From SM1-73 sp964588305 (GTDB lineage: Bacteria > Zixibacteria > MSB-5A5 > SM1-73): a DNA stretch of 64,000 nucleotides. The stretch is from positions 1 to 64,000 of the forward strand of contig CAZPOP010000004.1 of the NCBI GenBank assembly GCA_964588305.1, in the 5' to 3' direction. Position 1 is the stretch's first letter. Each line of letters opens with the position of its first letter. Made by a program: the position numbers and the translations under genes. Shown in pieces: positions 44,984 to 52,842 of this stretch. The notes under the pieces are model-generated. The model searched no databases and was not told the DNA's origin. It worked only from the letters and a program-made list of their open reading frames with translations.

Positions 44984-45529
44984 TCACTCTTGGTCATATT
45001 TTATCAGGGTGAAGAGGTCGTAACTCCCTAATTTCTCGCGACCTTTCAAGAATGCCAATTCAATCATCACCAAGACCCCAGCCACACCTCCACGCAATTT
45101 CTCCACCAGCTTGCAGGCGGCTTGGATGGTGCCGCCGGTGGCTAATAGATCGTCAACGATCAAAACACTCTGTCCGGGAAGGATGGCGTCCTTATGTATC
45201 TCCAGTGTATCCGTGCCATACTCCAAATCATATTTCTCGATCACCGTATCGGCCGGCAGCTTGCCAAATTTCCTTATGGGAACAAAACCAACTTTAAGTT
45301 TATTGGCTAGGGCTCCCCCGAAAATGAAGCCCCTGGACTCGACCGCAGCAACTAAGTCCACCTTCTTGCCTTTGCATATCTCATAAAAGATGTTAATCAC
45401 CTTATCAAAGGCGTCGCCGTCTTTTATCAGAGTGGTGATGTCCCTGAAAACCACACCCTTTTTGGGATAGTCAGGGACATTCCTTACAAGCTGGGTTAAC
45501 CTTTCCGTGTCTAATTGAATTTCTCCCAT
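44984..45529 (-). CDS. apt: Adenine phosphoribosyltransferase
   Basis: 181 residues from ATG 45529; the frame is open 126 bases further up, but only from here does the sequence fit the family. The PRPP-binding motif is VLIVDDLLATGGTIQAA, and the adenine-pocket region VESRGFIFGGALA is present. It salvages adenine to AMP with PRPP in the cytoplasm. Length matches the usual 170-185. No clear Shine-Dalgarno is present. Confidence 0.95.
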   Translation of the reverse strand: MGEIQLDTERLTQLVRNVPDYPKKGVVFRDITTLIKDGDAFDKVINIFYEICKGKKVDLVAAVESRGFIFGGALANKLKVGFVPIRKFGKLPADTVIEKYDLEYGTDTLEIHKDAILPGQSVLIVDDLLATGGTIQAACKLVEKLRGGVAGVLVMIELAFLKGREKLGSYDLFTLIKYDQE

Positions 45530-45732
45530 GTTCAATCCCTTCAGCAAGAAATGAAGAAGATACAGGCCGGGCGCCTCGTGCCGGACTTGGTCTCCCCCAA
45601 GCCCAGATATCGAAGGAAACCTAGGTTCGAGGCGAACGCGGCGATTCGCTTTCATCGGAGTTGCAGAGCGTGCCTTGGCTCTCGAGAGGCCCTTGTAGCC
45701 GGGCAGACGAGGCCGTCTGAGGGTCTCCGTGC

Positions 45733-46017
45733 TCAGAATCTGATGTCGAAATTCTTATATTCACCCTGGTAATCTTCCCATTGGATTTCTATGTCCGTCA
45801 CCTGAGCCGCTCGTGAACCGATCCGCAGTTCCTTGACAAACTCCTGAATTAATCCCCTGTTCCCTTCTACCTCCACCTCCACGTCATCAGTATACAGATT
45901 TCTTACATATCCTTTTAAACCATATTCATTAGCCTTCCTCATCACGAACCACCGGTAGCCCACTCCCTGAACCATACCGGATATCAAGAGATGAGCGCTG
46001 ACCAATTCATCAGTCAT
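45733..46017 (-). CDS. acyP: Acylphosphatase
   Basis: 94 residues. The active-site loop is VQGVGYRWFVMRKANEYGLKGYVRN, with the catalytic Arg in GVGYR and Asn in GYVRN. It hydrolyses carboxyl-phosphate bonds. The ATG overlaps the end of the LOG-like gene by eight bases, so the two are translationally coupled. Gap to apt is about 200 bases and holds no gene. Confidence 0.93.
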   Translation of the reverse strand: MTDELVSAHLLISGMVQGVGYRWFVMRKANEYGLKGYVRNLYTDDVEVEVEGNRGLIQEFVKELRIGSRAAQVTDIEIQWEDYQGEYKNFDIRF

Positions 46018-46480
46018 GCTTCATCACCCTGCTCAAAGCGATCCTGACCGCATCTTCTGCGTCTTCTGCCTTGATCATCTCTTTCGAGACATCCCAGGTG
46101 GAAAGGCCAACTATTGGTTTCCCAAGCGCCAGACAGAATCCGATCTCGGATAGGGTCCCGTACTTTCCTGGAAGAGCAATCACCGCATCAGAATTTCTGA
46201 TCACCAGAAGATTCCTCCCCTCCCCCAATCCGGTGACGACCGGAAAATCTATATATGGATTTGCCTGATTCTTGTCAATGCCCGGCAGAATCCCAATGGT
46301 AGTACCACCTTCCTTTTTCGCTCCCTTGGAGGCGGCTTCCATTACTCCGCCTAATCCGCCACAAACCAGCACCGCCCCCGCTTTGGCAATCCTCTCCCCT
46401 ACCTGTTCCGCCAACTCATATATCTTTCCTGAACAATCACCGCCCCCAATTACCCCAATGAAGATTTCGCTTTCTTGCAT
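46010..46480 (-). CDS. TIGR00725/LOG-like nucleotide-binding protein
   Basis: 156 residues from ATG 46480; the seven codons further upstream (to 46501) are made of GGTTCACTGTTCACC-type spacer DNA. The Rossmann-like fold has IGVIGGGDC, CGGLGGVMEAASKGA, and PGKYGTLSEIGF, a variant of the PGGxGT motif of the LOG/lysine-decarboxylase-like superfamily. This branch is TIGR00725-like, with unknown substrate; cytokinin-activating LOG enzymes have a stricter motif. It is coupled to acylphosphatase. Confidence 0.82.
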   Translation of the reverse strand: MQESEIFIGVIGGGDCSGKIYELAEQVGERIAKAGAVLVCGGLGGVMEAASKGAKKEGGTTIGILPGIDKNQANPYIDFPVVTGLGEGRNLLVIRNSDAVIALPGKYGTLSEIGFCLALGKPIVGLSTWDVSKEMIKAEDAEDAVRIALSRVMKHD

Positions 46481-46522
46481 TTGCGGTGAACAGTGAACCA
46501 TGAACCATTGACTGAATTCACA

Positions 46523-46596
46523 TCGGGGCGACTGGATTTGAACCAGCGACTCCTTGGTCCCGAACCAAGTGCTCTACCAGGCTGAGCCACGCCCCG
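46523..46596 (-). tRNA. tRNA-Pro (anticodon CGG)
   Basis: Acceptor CGGGGCG with CGCCCCG, D arm GCTC-AGCCTGGTA-GAGC, anticodon loop TTCGGGA, T arm GCTGG-TTCAAAT-CCAGT, discriminator A. The C1-G72 pair is typical of bacterial tRNA-Pro. Confidence 0.95.
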
Positions 46597-46695
46597 AAAT
46601 ACTGTAACCTCATAAGTTTATGCTTTCTTTTTGCAAAAGTCAACAGAAATAATTCGGGTGAGTTGATAGCTTTCCCCGACAATTTGCGTTTATTG

Positions 46696-46724
46696 TTGAC
46701 ATATTGTACCCTCCTAATTATGTT
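46696..46724 (+). promoter_or_regulatory. Possible promoter overlapping the start of the TPR membrane gene
   Basis: TTGACA at 46696-46701 and TATGTT at 46719-46724 are 17 bases apart. Transcription would start about 46731, next to ATG 46732, so translation would be leaderless. The -10 box matches only four of six positions. Confidence 0.3.
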
Positions 46725-48600
46725 AACAAAAATGACTAGGATTGAAAAAGCCGTGGGCGTAGGCTGTGCTGCAGTTATTTTGATGCATCTGTTCGCCTCA
46801 TTTTTCCCTGAATCCAGATTATGGGGGTTGAATTACTTTTTCTATTTTCCACCATATGTTAGATATGCCATTTCGTTGGCGGGATTGCTCTTCTTGGTCC
46901 CTCCGGTTAACCGGGCGGTGATAGATTGGGTTAAGGGTATCCTGAAGCGACCAAGTGATTGGCTCTCGAGGATGAGTCGGTACATCAGTTACGCGTTGGG
47001 CAGCCTGCTGTGTGTACCGGTCTTTTGGGTTTTCAGGGAAAAAACGCATATTTTGGGAGATGGGAATCTGCGGGCAACAGAAATCGCGAAAGGGATTGTA
47101 TTGAGCCCCACCGAGCCGCTGGACGTATTTCTTCACTCGCAAGCTTACCAGTTGTTTCGTTCCTGGTGGAACTGGGATGAATTCACCACCTATGCTTTCT
47201 TAAGCTGCCTGGCCGGTGCCATTTTTGTTTTCTTTACACTTCTCCTCTCCAGGGAAATCGGACAGAGCAAGAAGGGAAACCTGCTGGTATTGGGCATCAT
47301 CGCAACCACCGGAGGGATTCAACTTTTCTTCGGCTATGTTGAAAGTTACACCTTTCTTTACGCAAGCATAATAGCGTATCTGTTTTTCTGTGTGCGCTAT
47401 CTGAAAGGAGAATGTTCATTTGCAGCACCGTGTTTAGTCTGCTTGATCAGCTCCAGCCTGCACGTTTCAGGATTCTTTCTGCTCCCCTCCTTGATCTATC
47501 TCTTCATACTGAGGAATAAGAAGGACACTGGGCAGTTCCAGAGGGGATTCGACGCTCGAGGAGTTGTTTTTATTTTGATCACTCTGTCTTTATCAATAGC
47601 CGGAATCTGGATGTTAGGGAGCATGGCGTTGAAGAGTCAGGAAGTCGGCCTGACTCATTTTCTCATTCCACCTCTGGGGGAAACGGAGGGATCGTACACT
47701 CTTTTCTCCTGTTCCCATCTTCTGGATGTGTTAAACGAGCAATTGCTGATTTTTCCTTTAGCCATCGCGGTCTGGGCTGCAGTACTGCTTTTCCGGAGAA
47801 GAGGAGCAGTCAAAAGAGATAAGATGTCTTGGTTCTTCGCTTCCGTTGCCTTGAGCCTTTCGGTGTTCGCCGTGCTTGTGGACCCAAAATTGGGCTATGC
47901 CAGGGATTGGGATCTTTTCGCGGCATCCGGAATAGGCTATGCGGTTTGGGGAGCGTATTCATTGATTAAAGTGTTGAAATCAGAGGGATTGAAGAATCTG
48001 AACTATGCTGTTTCTGTCCTGATTTTCTCAGGACTCTTGTGTGTCACTCCGTGGGTGTTGGTCAACTCTTCACCGGATAGGTCTATCCGAAGATTCGAAG
48101 ATCTCCTGCGTCTGGATAAAGAAAAGAGCGGCTACGGTCGCGAGATTCTAGCTCGTTATTACCAGAGAACTAGCAAGTACCGACTGGCCATAAGGCAATA
48201 TGAGCTTGCCGCACAGATCCAAAGGCACACCAGATATTTTCACGAGAAGGCCACGCTTCATTTCACACTGGGTGAGTATACCGAGGCCTTGGAGGCGGAA
48301 ACTCAGGCCTTAGAGATAGATTCGAGTCATGTGGAAACGTACAACAGCAAGGGGGTGATTTTGCAGGCGATGGGCTCTTACGAAGAGGCTGAGGAAGTAT
48401 TTAAGAGGGGGTTGAGGTTAGATCCAGACGCATATCACGTTCATGGTAATTTGGGGAGGCTCTACGGCAAAATGCGCCGATATCAAGAGGCGCTTGAGCA
48501 CTTGGAAATGTACCTGAAACTGGCGCCTCACGACCAGACGTACCCTTGGGTGAAACAGGAGGTGCAACGCTTAAAGACGTTTCTTCAAGAAAAAAGGTGA
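46720..48600 (+). CDS. Polytopic membrane protein with C-terminal TPR domain
   Basis: 626 residues from ATG 46720; ATG 46732 and TTG 46663 are alternatives, and none has a Shine-Dalgarno site. About ten to twelve transmembrane helices fill the first 430 residues, with loops such as REKTHILGDGNLRATEIAKG and LVDPKLGYARDWDLFA. Then four TPR repeats (about 450-620) follow. The layout resembles GT-C type glycosyltransferases and O-antigen-ligase-like proteins with TPR tails, but I see no assured catalytic motif, so the activity is not assigned. It is a lone plus-strand gene between minus-strand blocks. Confidence 0.75.
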   Translation: MLTKMTRIEKAVGVGCAAVILMHLFASFFPESRLWGLNYFFYFPPYVRYAISLAGLLFLVPPVNRAVIDWVKGILKRPSDWLSRMSRYISYALGSLLCVPVFWVFREKTHILGDGNLRATEIAKGIVLSPTEPLDVFLHSQAYQLFRSWWNWDEFTTYAFLSCLAGAIFVFFTLLLSREIGQSKKGNLLVLGIIATTGGIQLFFGYVESYTFLYASIIAYLFFCVRYLKGECSFAAPCLVCLISSSLHVSGFFLLPSLIYLFILRNKKDTGQFQRGFDARGVVFILITLSLSIAGIWMLGSMALKSQEVGLTHFLIPPLGETEGSYTLFSCSHLLDVLNEQLLIFPLAIAVWAAVLLFRRRGAVKRDKMSWFFASVALSLSVFAVLVDPKLGYARDWDLFAASGIGYAVWGAYSLIKVLKSEGLKNLNYAVSVLIFSGLLCVTPWVLVNSSPDRSIRRFEDLLRLDKEKSGYGREILARYYQRTSKYRLAIRQYELAAQIQRHTRYFHEKATLHFTLGEYTEALEAETQALEIDSSHVETYNSKGVILQAMGSYEEAEEVFKRGLRLDPDAYHVHGNLGRLYGKMRRYQEALEHLEMYLKLAPHDQTYPWVKQEVQRLKTFLQEKR

Positions 48601-48686
48601 TTAACTGAGGATCAGACTTGATTGTCCGTCTCGAGAATGATATCTGACCTGGAAATTTGCCTTATGCGCAGCTTATCTTGCCCTCA

Positions 48687-49490
48687 TCAGTGCAGGCTTA
48701 TCCTCGTGGGGAAAGAGTAGATATTCATCTTGCTCCCGCGAGCGAAGCCGACCAGAGTAATTCCCAGCTTCTGGGCGTTTTTGATCGCTAAGCTGGTGGG
48801 AGCGGATCGAGACACGATTATGTTGACTCCGGATCTGGATGCTTTGGCCAGTATGTCAGAGGAGATTCTGCCACTCAAAAGAAGTACTTTGTCCGCACAG
48901 CTTTCCTCCTCTTGAAAGCATTTGCCGAACACCTTGTCCACGGCGTTGTGTCGACCGATATCTTCAAAATAGATTATAATCCTCTCTTTGTTTGCTAAGC
49001 TGGCCGCATGGACTCCTCCGGTCTTGCGAAAAAGAACTGATCTTTTCTCGAATTCGGTCATCAGTTGTTGGATCTCCGGAGAGGCTACGGTGGTCTGAAG
49101 ATCAATCAATATGTCTTTGGCCGGATCAATATCATCAGTGCTTGAAAAGGTTGCTCCTTTTGCACAGCCGGAGGTCAAGGTTTTAGGCTGCGAAAAGCTG
49201 GATGGAAGCCGCCTTTTGGATTTGGTTTGTATTTTGATCTCGCTTTTTCCCGGATCGAAACTGATCGCCCGGATGTCCTTTTTGTTTTGGATGAACCCTT
49301 CAGAAAAAAGAAAACCTACGGCCAGGTGTTCCTGATCTTGCGGAGTACAGAGAAGGGTTATTACCTCTTTGTCATTTAGAAAAATCGCAAGCGGTGCCTC
49401 GGTGGCAACCAGATCCTCGCTCTCCTCCTTTTTGCCCGAGGTGACCTTGATGATCTTTAACCGATCGATCCTTTCGTCTTTCTCATTCAT
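48687..49490 (-). CDS. fdhD: FdhD formate dehydrogenase sulfurtransferase
   Basis: 267 residues. Family motifs: ATEAPLAIFLND, HLAVGFLFSEGF, GGVHAASLA, EDIGRHNAVDK, LLLSGRISSDILAKASRSGV and RSAPTSLAI. FdhD transfers sulfur to the molybdenum cofactor of formate dehydrogenase. The mobile loop that in E. coli carries two cysteines (CxxC) here reads TSGCAKG with one cysteine, C109, so the transfer chemistry may use a single Cys. The ATG overlaps the end of mobA by eight bases. Last gene of the mobB-mobA-fdhD set; its role fits fdhA upstream. Confidence 0.93.
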   Translation of the reverse strand: MNEKDERIDRLKIIKVTSGKKEESEDLVATEAPLAIFLNDKEVITLLCTPQDQEHLAVGFLFSEGFIQNKKDIRAISFDPGKSEIKIQTKSKRRLPSSFSQPKTLTSGCAKGATFSSTDDIDPAKDILIDLQTTVASPEIQQLMTEFEKRSVLFRKTGGVHAASLANKERIIIYFEDIGRHNAVDKVFGKCFQEEESCADKVLLLSGRISSDILAKASRSGVNIIVSRSAPTSLAIKNAQKLGITLVGFARGSKMNIYSFPTRISLH

Positions 49491-50109
49491 TTTCTTCGGC
49501 CATTCCGATCCTTAGGCTCTCAGCTCTTTTCAGGTCCGCCTCGGTGTTGATATTGAAAAAGCTCAGATGCTGTGGGTCCACCCGGTCAATCTCATTTGCC
49601 CCAATTTTCTTCACATACAATTCTCCCAGGACCTCGCGCATTCTCAGATTTTGCGTTTGCAGATGTTCAAACATCACCGGGATGCAATCTTTGGAATATA
49701 CGGCAAATAAGGGTTCGACCTCTCCGTTGACTTCTGGGATCACCACATCGAACCTATCCCTTTCCTGCAGGAGCAATCTAATCAAAGCAGGTTTGATAAA
49801 TGGCATGTCACAAGCCACCACAAAACTACACCTGGATGAAGAAAAACATAATCCGGTGAAGATTCCCCCCAAAGGACCGCTCTCCTTTATCAAATCCTCC
49901 ACCACTTGAACACCGAACTTCAGGTAGGCTTGCTTTTGATCGGTGACGATGATGATTTCCGAAAAGATCTTCTGCAAAACACTCAGGGTGTTCTGAAGTA
50001 TGCTCTCTCCCGTGGGAAGTTGAATGAAAGCTTTATTTCTGGCAATTCTGCTATTCTTTCCCCCGGCAAGGATTATACCGCTTGCTTCTATCATGTCTTC
50101 GGAGTTCAC
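49483..50109 (-). CDS. mobA: Molybdenum cofactor guanylyltransferase MobA
   Basis: 208 residues from GTG 50109, which has AAAGGA six bases upstream; ATG 50094 is an alternative. The nucleotide-binding motif is IILAGGKNSRIARNKAFI, with VVACDMPFIKP and GPLGGIFTGL. It attaches GMP to molybdopterin to give the MGD cofactor of the DMSO-reductase family, to which FdhA belongs. It precedes fdhD and follows mobB, so the three form a cofactor-supply operon. Confidence 0.93.
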   Translation of the reverse strand: MNSEDMIEASGIILAGGKNSRIARNKAFIQLPTGESILQNTLSVLQKIFSEIIIVTDQKQAYLKFGVQVVEDLIKESGPLGGIFTGLCFSSSRCSFVVACDMPFIKPALIRLLLQERDRFDVVIPEVNGEVEPLFAVYSKDCIPVMFEHLQTQNLRMREVLGELYVKKIGANEIDRVDPQHLSFFNINTEADLKRAESLRIGMAEENE

Positions 50110-50178
50110 GTTCCTTTAATGAATTATGCGGAGGAGTGCTGGTCTTAATGCTGAACCGCTTATCTCCTTTGATCTCTA

Positions 50179-50667
50179 TTATTCTACGAAATGATGTTCC
50201 ACGAATTCAATTAGGGAATCAATTTGGCTAGGCAGAAAGTAAGGAACCGCAGAAGAAGGGTCGACGTCCCCTACCACTGCGACTAAATTATCTTCTGTAG
50301 AGCAGAGCAATCCCGAATGTTTCTTGGAGTCGAACACCTCAATCTTGGGGAAGACGGAGTTCTTGAAACCTTCCCCAATCACCAGATCACAGTCAGCAAA
50401 TGCGAAATCCAGAAGCTGTTCAAACTTCCTGCTTCTTAAAGTGCGGGAAAAGAGCGCGATTTTAGTGGGCGAAAGGATGAGGGTAGATTCTGCTCCGGCT
50501 TGAGCATGTCTGAAGGAGTCCTTTCCGGGAGTATCGAATTCATGATCCTGCGTGGTGTACTTCATGCTCCCAATTCTGTGGCCTTTGCTCTTCAGGCCGG
50601 TGATCAGATTCTCAATCAGAGTGGTCTTTCCAACCTTCTTTTTGCCCACGATCAACAGGATTTTCAT
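50179..50667 (-). CDS. mobB: MobB GTP-binding cofactor-assembly protein
   Basis: 162 residues from ATG 50667 (a TTG at 50673 is possible). P-loop VGKKKVGKTTLIENL at about 8-22, then GSMKYTTQDHEFDTPGKDSFRHAQAGA, the typical MobB stretch (H-x-F-D-x-P-G-K-D-S). DLVIGEGFK is also present. It is thought to aid MobA in MGD formation. It lies 69 bases before mobA. Confidence 0.93.
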   Translation of the reverse strand: MKILLIVGKKKVGKTTLIENLITGLKSKGHRIGSMKYTTQDHEFDTPGKDSFRHAQAGAESTLILSPTKIALFSRTLRSRKFEQLLDFAFADCDLVIGEGFKNSVFPKIEVFDSKKHSGLLCSTEDNLVAVVGDVDPSSAVPYFLPSQIDSLIEFVEHHFVE

Positions 50668-50752
50668 GCTCAAAGAGATAGTTTTTGGTCTTGATATATT
50701 CGAGCCTTTTCAGCCCTATTTCCACATCAGCCCGTCCCATAATCCTGATCTC

Positions 50753-50926
50753 TTACTGGGATAGCTTGATTTCAATCCGATTGGGTTTCTCTTCAAGCTT
50801 AAGGGATGAGATCATCGTCCAGATAGTATTTCCTAATAGGTGAGTGGCAAAGGGATTGAGACAGACATCTTTTCCATTCACCTTGACCTCTATGGATCGG
50901 GCTTCTTCCTTTTCATAGCTTGCCAT
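50753..50926 (-). CDS. Small protein upstream of mobB
   Basis: 57 residues from ATG 50926 (or GTG 50935), with GGGAG upstream. The pattern is IEVKVNGKDVCLNPFATHLLGNTIWTMISSLK, with a beta-strand start (V-x-V-N-G-K), a P-F-x-x-x-L motif, a hydrophobic helix and an ending EKPNRIEIKL. It resembles small conserved proteins seen beside Mo-enzyme gene sets in sulfate and metal reducers, as far as I recall; function unknown. Position between the fdh terminator and mobB suggests it is the first gene of the mob operon. Confidence 0.6.
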   Translation of the reverse strand: MASYEKEEARSIEVKVNGKDVCLNPFATHLLGNTIWTMISSLKLEEKPNRIEIKLSQ

Positions 50927-50946
50927 CTTACGCACTCCCGCAAATC

Positions 50947-50981
50947 AAAAGAGGGGGAGGTGAAGTTCCTCCCCCTCTTTT
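50947..50981 (-). terminator. Strong terminator closing the fdh operon
   Basis: AAAAGAGGGGGAGG (50947-50960), loop of 7, CCTCCCCCTCTTTT (50968-50981). A perfect 14-bp stem with U tracts on both strands. It separates the fdh operon from the mob operon; both are read on the minus strand. Confidence 0.9.
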
Positions 50982-51013
50982 TAGGTTATAATTCGGGTCT
51001 TGGGTCAGAGAGA

Positions 51014-51661
51014 TCAGAACCGATACGCGAAGACTCCCAACACCCAGAAACCTAATGAGAGCAAAAGGAGTCCCCTGCCGTATGCTCTTTCCCCGATCTC
51101 CTGCCACCTGGTGAATGCTGGCGCTATCTTTCTTCCCAGATTGACTCCAGCTATGATGCCCAAGAAGCTCAGAAGCGCGGCGAAGCTCCCTTGGGTGAAA
51201 ACCCAACTGAAGAGTCCGGAAAGACCTCTTTCGGCCCAGTAGGGATTGGCGAATATATAAGCTTGAGAAAGCGAAAAGACCGTATAGTTCACATAGCTTC
51301 CCACAAATCCCACCAGTCCCAGATGAACGGGGCGAGACATCCACTCTTTCTTCTCCGCCAGAGAGAAGGCCAAATCAAATATGGCGGCCTGCGCCACCAC
51401 TGCAAATATCTGGCAGTAAAAAATCTGGGACAGGCCCAGCAGTTTGATCCCTGCCGCTATCACCCCGATGGCCAGGGTGGAACCAGGTTTCCGAATAACC
51501 ATTCTGCCGGCCGCCAAAATCAATATTCCGACGAAAGCTAGGATGGGAGAACTGGAATGCAAGCCGACCTTTCGCATGATATCGATCCCCAAGGCTTCCA
51601 GACCTCCCCAGATAGACCCAAAGAGTATGATGCCCAAAATCAACTTCTTCTTCTGTGTCAT
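51014..51661 (-). CDS. Six-helix membrane protein of unknown function in the fdh operon
   Basis: 215 residues with about six transmembrane helices and few charged loops. Helix pattern GIILFGSIWGGLEALG, SPILAFVGILILAAGRMV, GIKLLGLSQIFYCQIF, VAQAAIFDLAFSLAEK and GSFAALLSFLGIIAGV recall ECF-type substrate-binding subunits (A-x-F-D-x-A-F), but no family can be assigned from this alone. It starts 15 bases after the porin, with AGGAGGAG before the ATG, so it is the last gene of the fdh operon. A membrane anchor, a formate or metal permease, or a quinone-linked subunit are all possible; no heme ligand set is visible. Confidence 0.75.
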   Translation of the reverse strand: MTQKKKLILGIILFGSIWGGLEALGIDIMRKVGLHSSSPILAFVGILILAAGRMVIRKPGSTLAIGVIAAGIKLLGLSQIFYCQIFAVVAQAAIFDLAFSLAEKKEWMSRPVHLGLVGFVGSYVNYTVFSLSQAYIFANPYWAERGLSGLFSWVFTQGSFAALLSFLGIIAGVNLGRKIAPAFTRWQEIGERAYGRGLLLLSLGFWVLGVFAYRF

Positions 51662-51676
51662 GTGCTACTCCTCCTC

Positions 51677-52837
51677 TTAAAAGGTGATCTGCACCTGAGC
51701 TTGCACGACATCGTTGTCGACCTCTCTTTCTTCTTTGACCCACTCGTAGGTCTCTTCGTCAAACACGTTCTTGTATCCCGGCTCCATTTTGTGGATAAAG
51801 TTCAAGTAGAACATGGCATTGATTCCCTCGAGGTAGTAATTCAGGCCTGCGGTTATCCAGGCTTCCTCGTCATCATCGCATACTTCGCAGATGTCATTTG
51901 AGAACGCAGCTGTCCCATAGCCCATGTCGAAGGTAGCCTCCTCATAACTTGCATCAGTGTCGGGATCGTGAAAATCGTACCGGGCCAAGAATTCCACCTT
52001 TGGGTGCGGTTGAACTCCGACGTGAGCGAAAAAGGCCTGACCATCGACGCTGCTGACGGTGTCGATGTGGCTGGGAGCATATTCGGTGGAAGCCATAAGG
52101 AATTCACCTCTAAACTTCAGGGTGAGGTCATCGGTAGCCTTATAATCTACCAGGGCAAACCCGCCGAAACGTTTCATCTCCAGTGTCTCTTCGTCGGGGT
52201 TTGACACGCCAGTTGGAGGGGCAGCACTGCCGATCCAGGCGTAACCGCCGGCCCTTATTGTGGCCTGATCCAGCGGAGGCTTGAACTCTGCGCGCGCCAG
52301 GAAGTCCTTAGCATCGTTGTTGTCCGCGAAGTTATTTGCCGGGTATCCGTTGAAGATTCCCAGGTTGAAATCCAGATAGTCCGTTTTGGTCGTGCTCTGG
52401 ATTCCCACCTGTCGCCACACGGCAAATCTCAGCGTGGTTAGAGGATAGTTTATCATCTCCAACTTCGCAGTTGAATATGGCATATAGATGGTGAAGTTGG
52501 GCAAGAACCTACCGAAGGCGATTTCGGTCTGGGGAATATAGAAAAACTGCGCCTTATAGTCCAATACGCTTATGCTTCCTCTATGATCAAGCTGGACGAA
52601 ATACTTGACCTTGTCGGGGACAATGACTCCCCAGAAGAGGAAACGGGCCCGGTTCAGAGTGAAGGAGTCAAAGCCTGCCTCATCCTCCACATTGTAGATG
52701 AAGCCCGCCTGAAGTATGCCTCCCACCTTCAAGGTACCTTTACCGACCTTGATCTCAGCCATCTCTGAGATGGCTGAGCTTGAGAGTAACAAAGAAAACA
52801 GGATACCCACGATGGCTAAAAAGGTGAGTTTTTTCAT
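51677..52837 (-). CDS. OprO/OprP-type outer-membrane porin
   Basis: 386 residues with a signal peptide (about 1-27). The pattern is that of phosphate-selective-porin-like barrels: IKVGKGTLKVGGILQAGFIYN, FTLNRARFLFWG, VKYFVQLDHRG, and the last residue Phe. A Cys pair in a loop (DICEVCDDDEE) is acidic and unusual. It starts five bases after fdhB with GGAGGAGGGATA in between, so it is an operon member. It may let formate or another anion cross the outer membrane; that is inferred from position. Confidence 0.83.
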   Translation of the reverse strand: MKKLTFLAIVGILFSLLLSSSAISEMAEIKVGKGTLKVGGILQAGFIYNVEDEAGFDSFTLNRARFLFWGVIVPDKVKYFVQLDHRGSISVLDYKAQFFYIPQTEIAFGRFLPNFTIYMPYSTAKLEMINYPLTTLRFAVWRQVGIQSTTKTDYLDFNLGIFNGYPANNFADNNDAKDFLARAEFKPPLDQATIRAGGYAWIGSAAPPTGVSNPDEETLEMKRFGGFALVDYKATDDLTLKFRGEFLMASTEYAPSHIDTVSSVDGQAFFAHVGVQPHPKVEFLARYDFHDPDTDASYEEATFDMGYGTAAFSNDICEVCDDDEEAWITAGLNYYLEGINAMFYLNFIHKMEPGYKNVFDEETYEWVKEEREVDNDVVQAQVQITF

Positions 52838-52842
52838 TTAGT

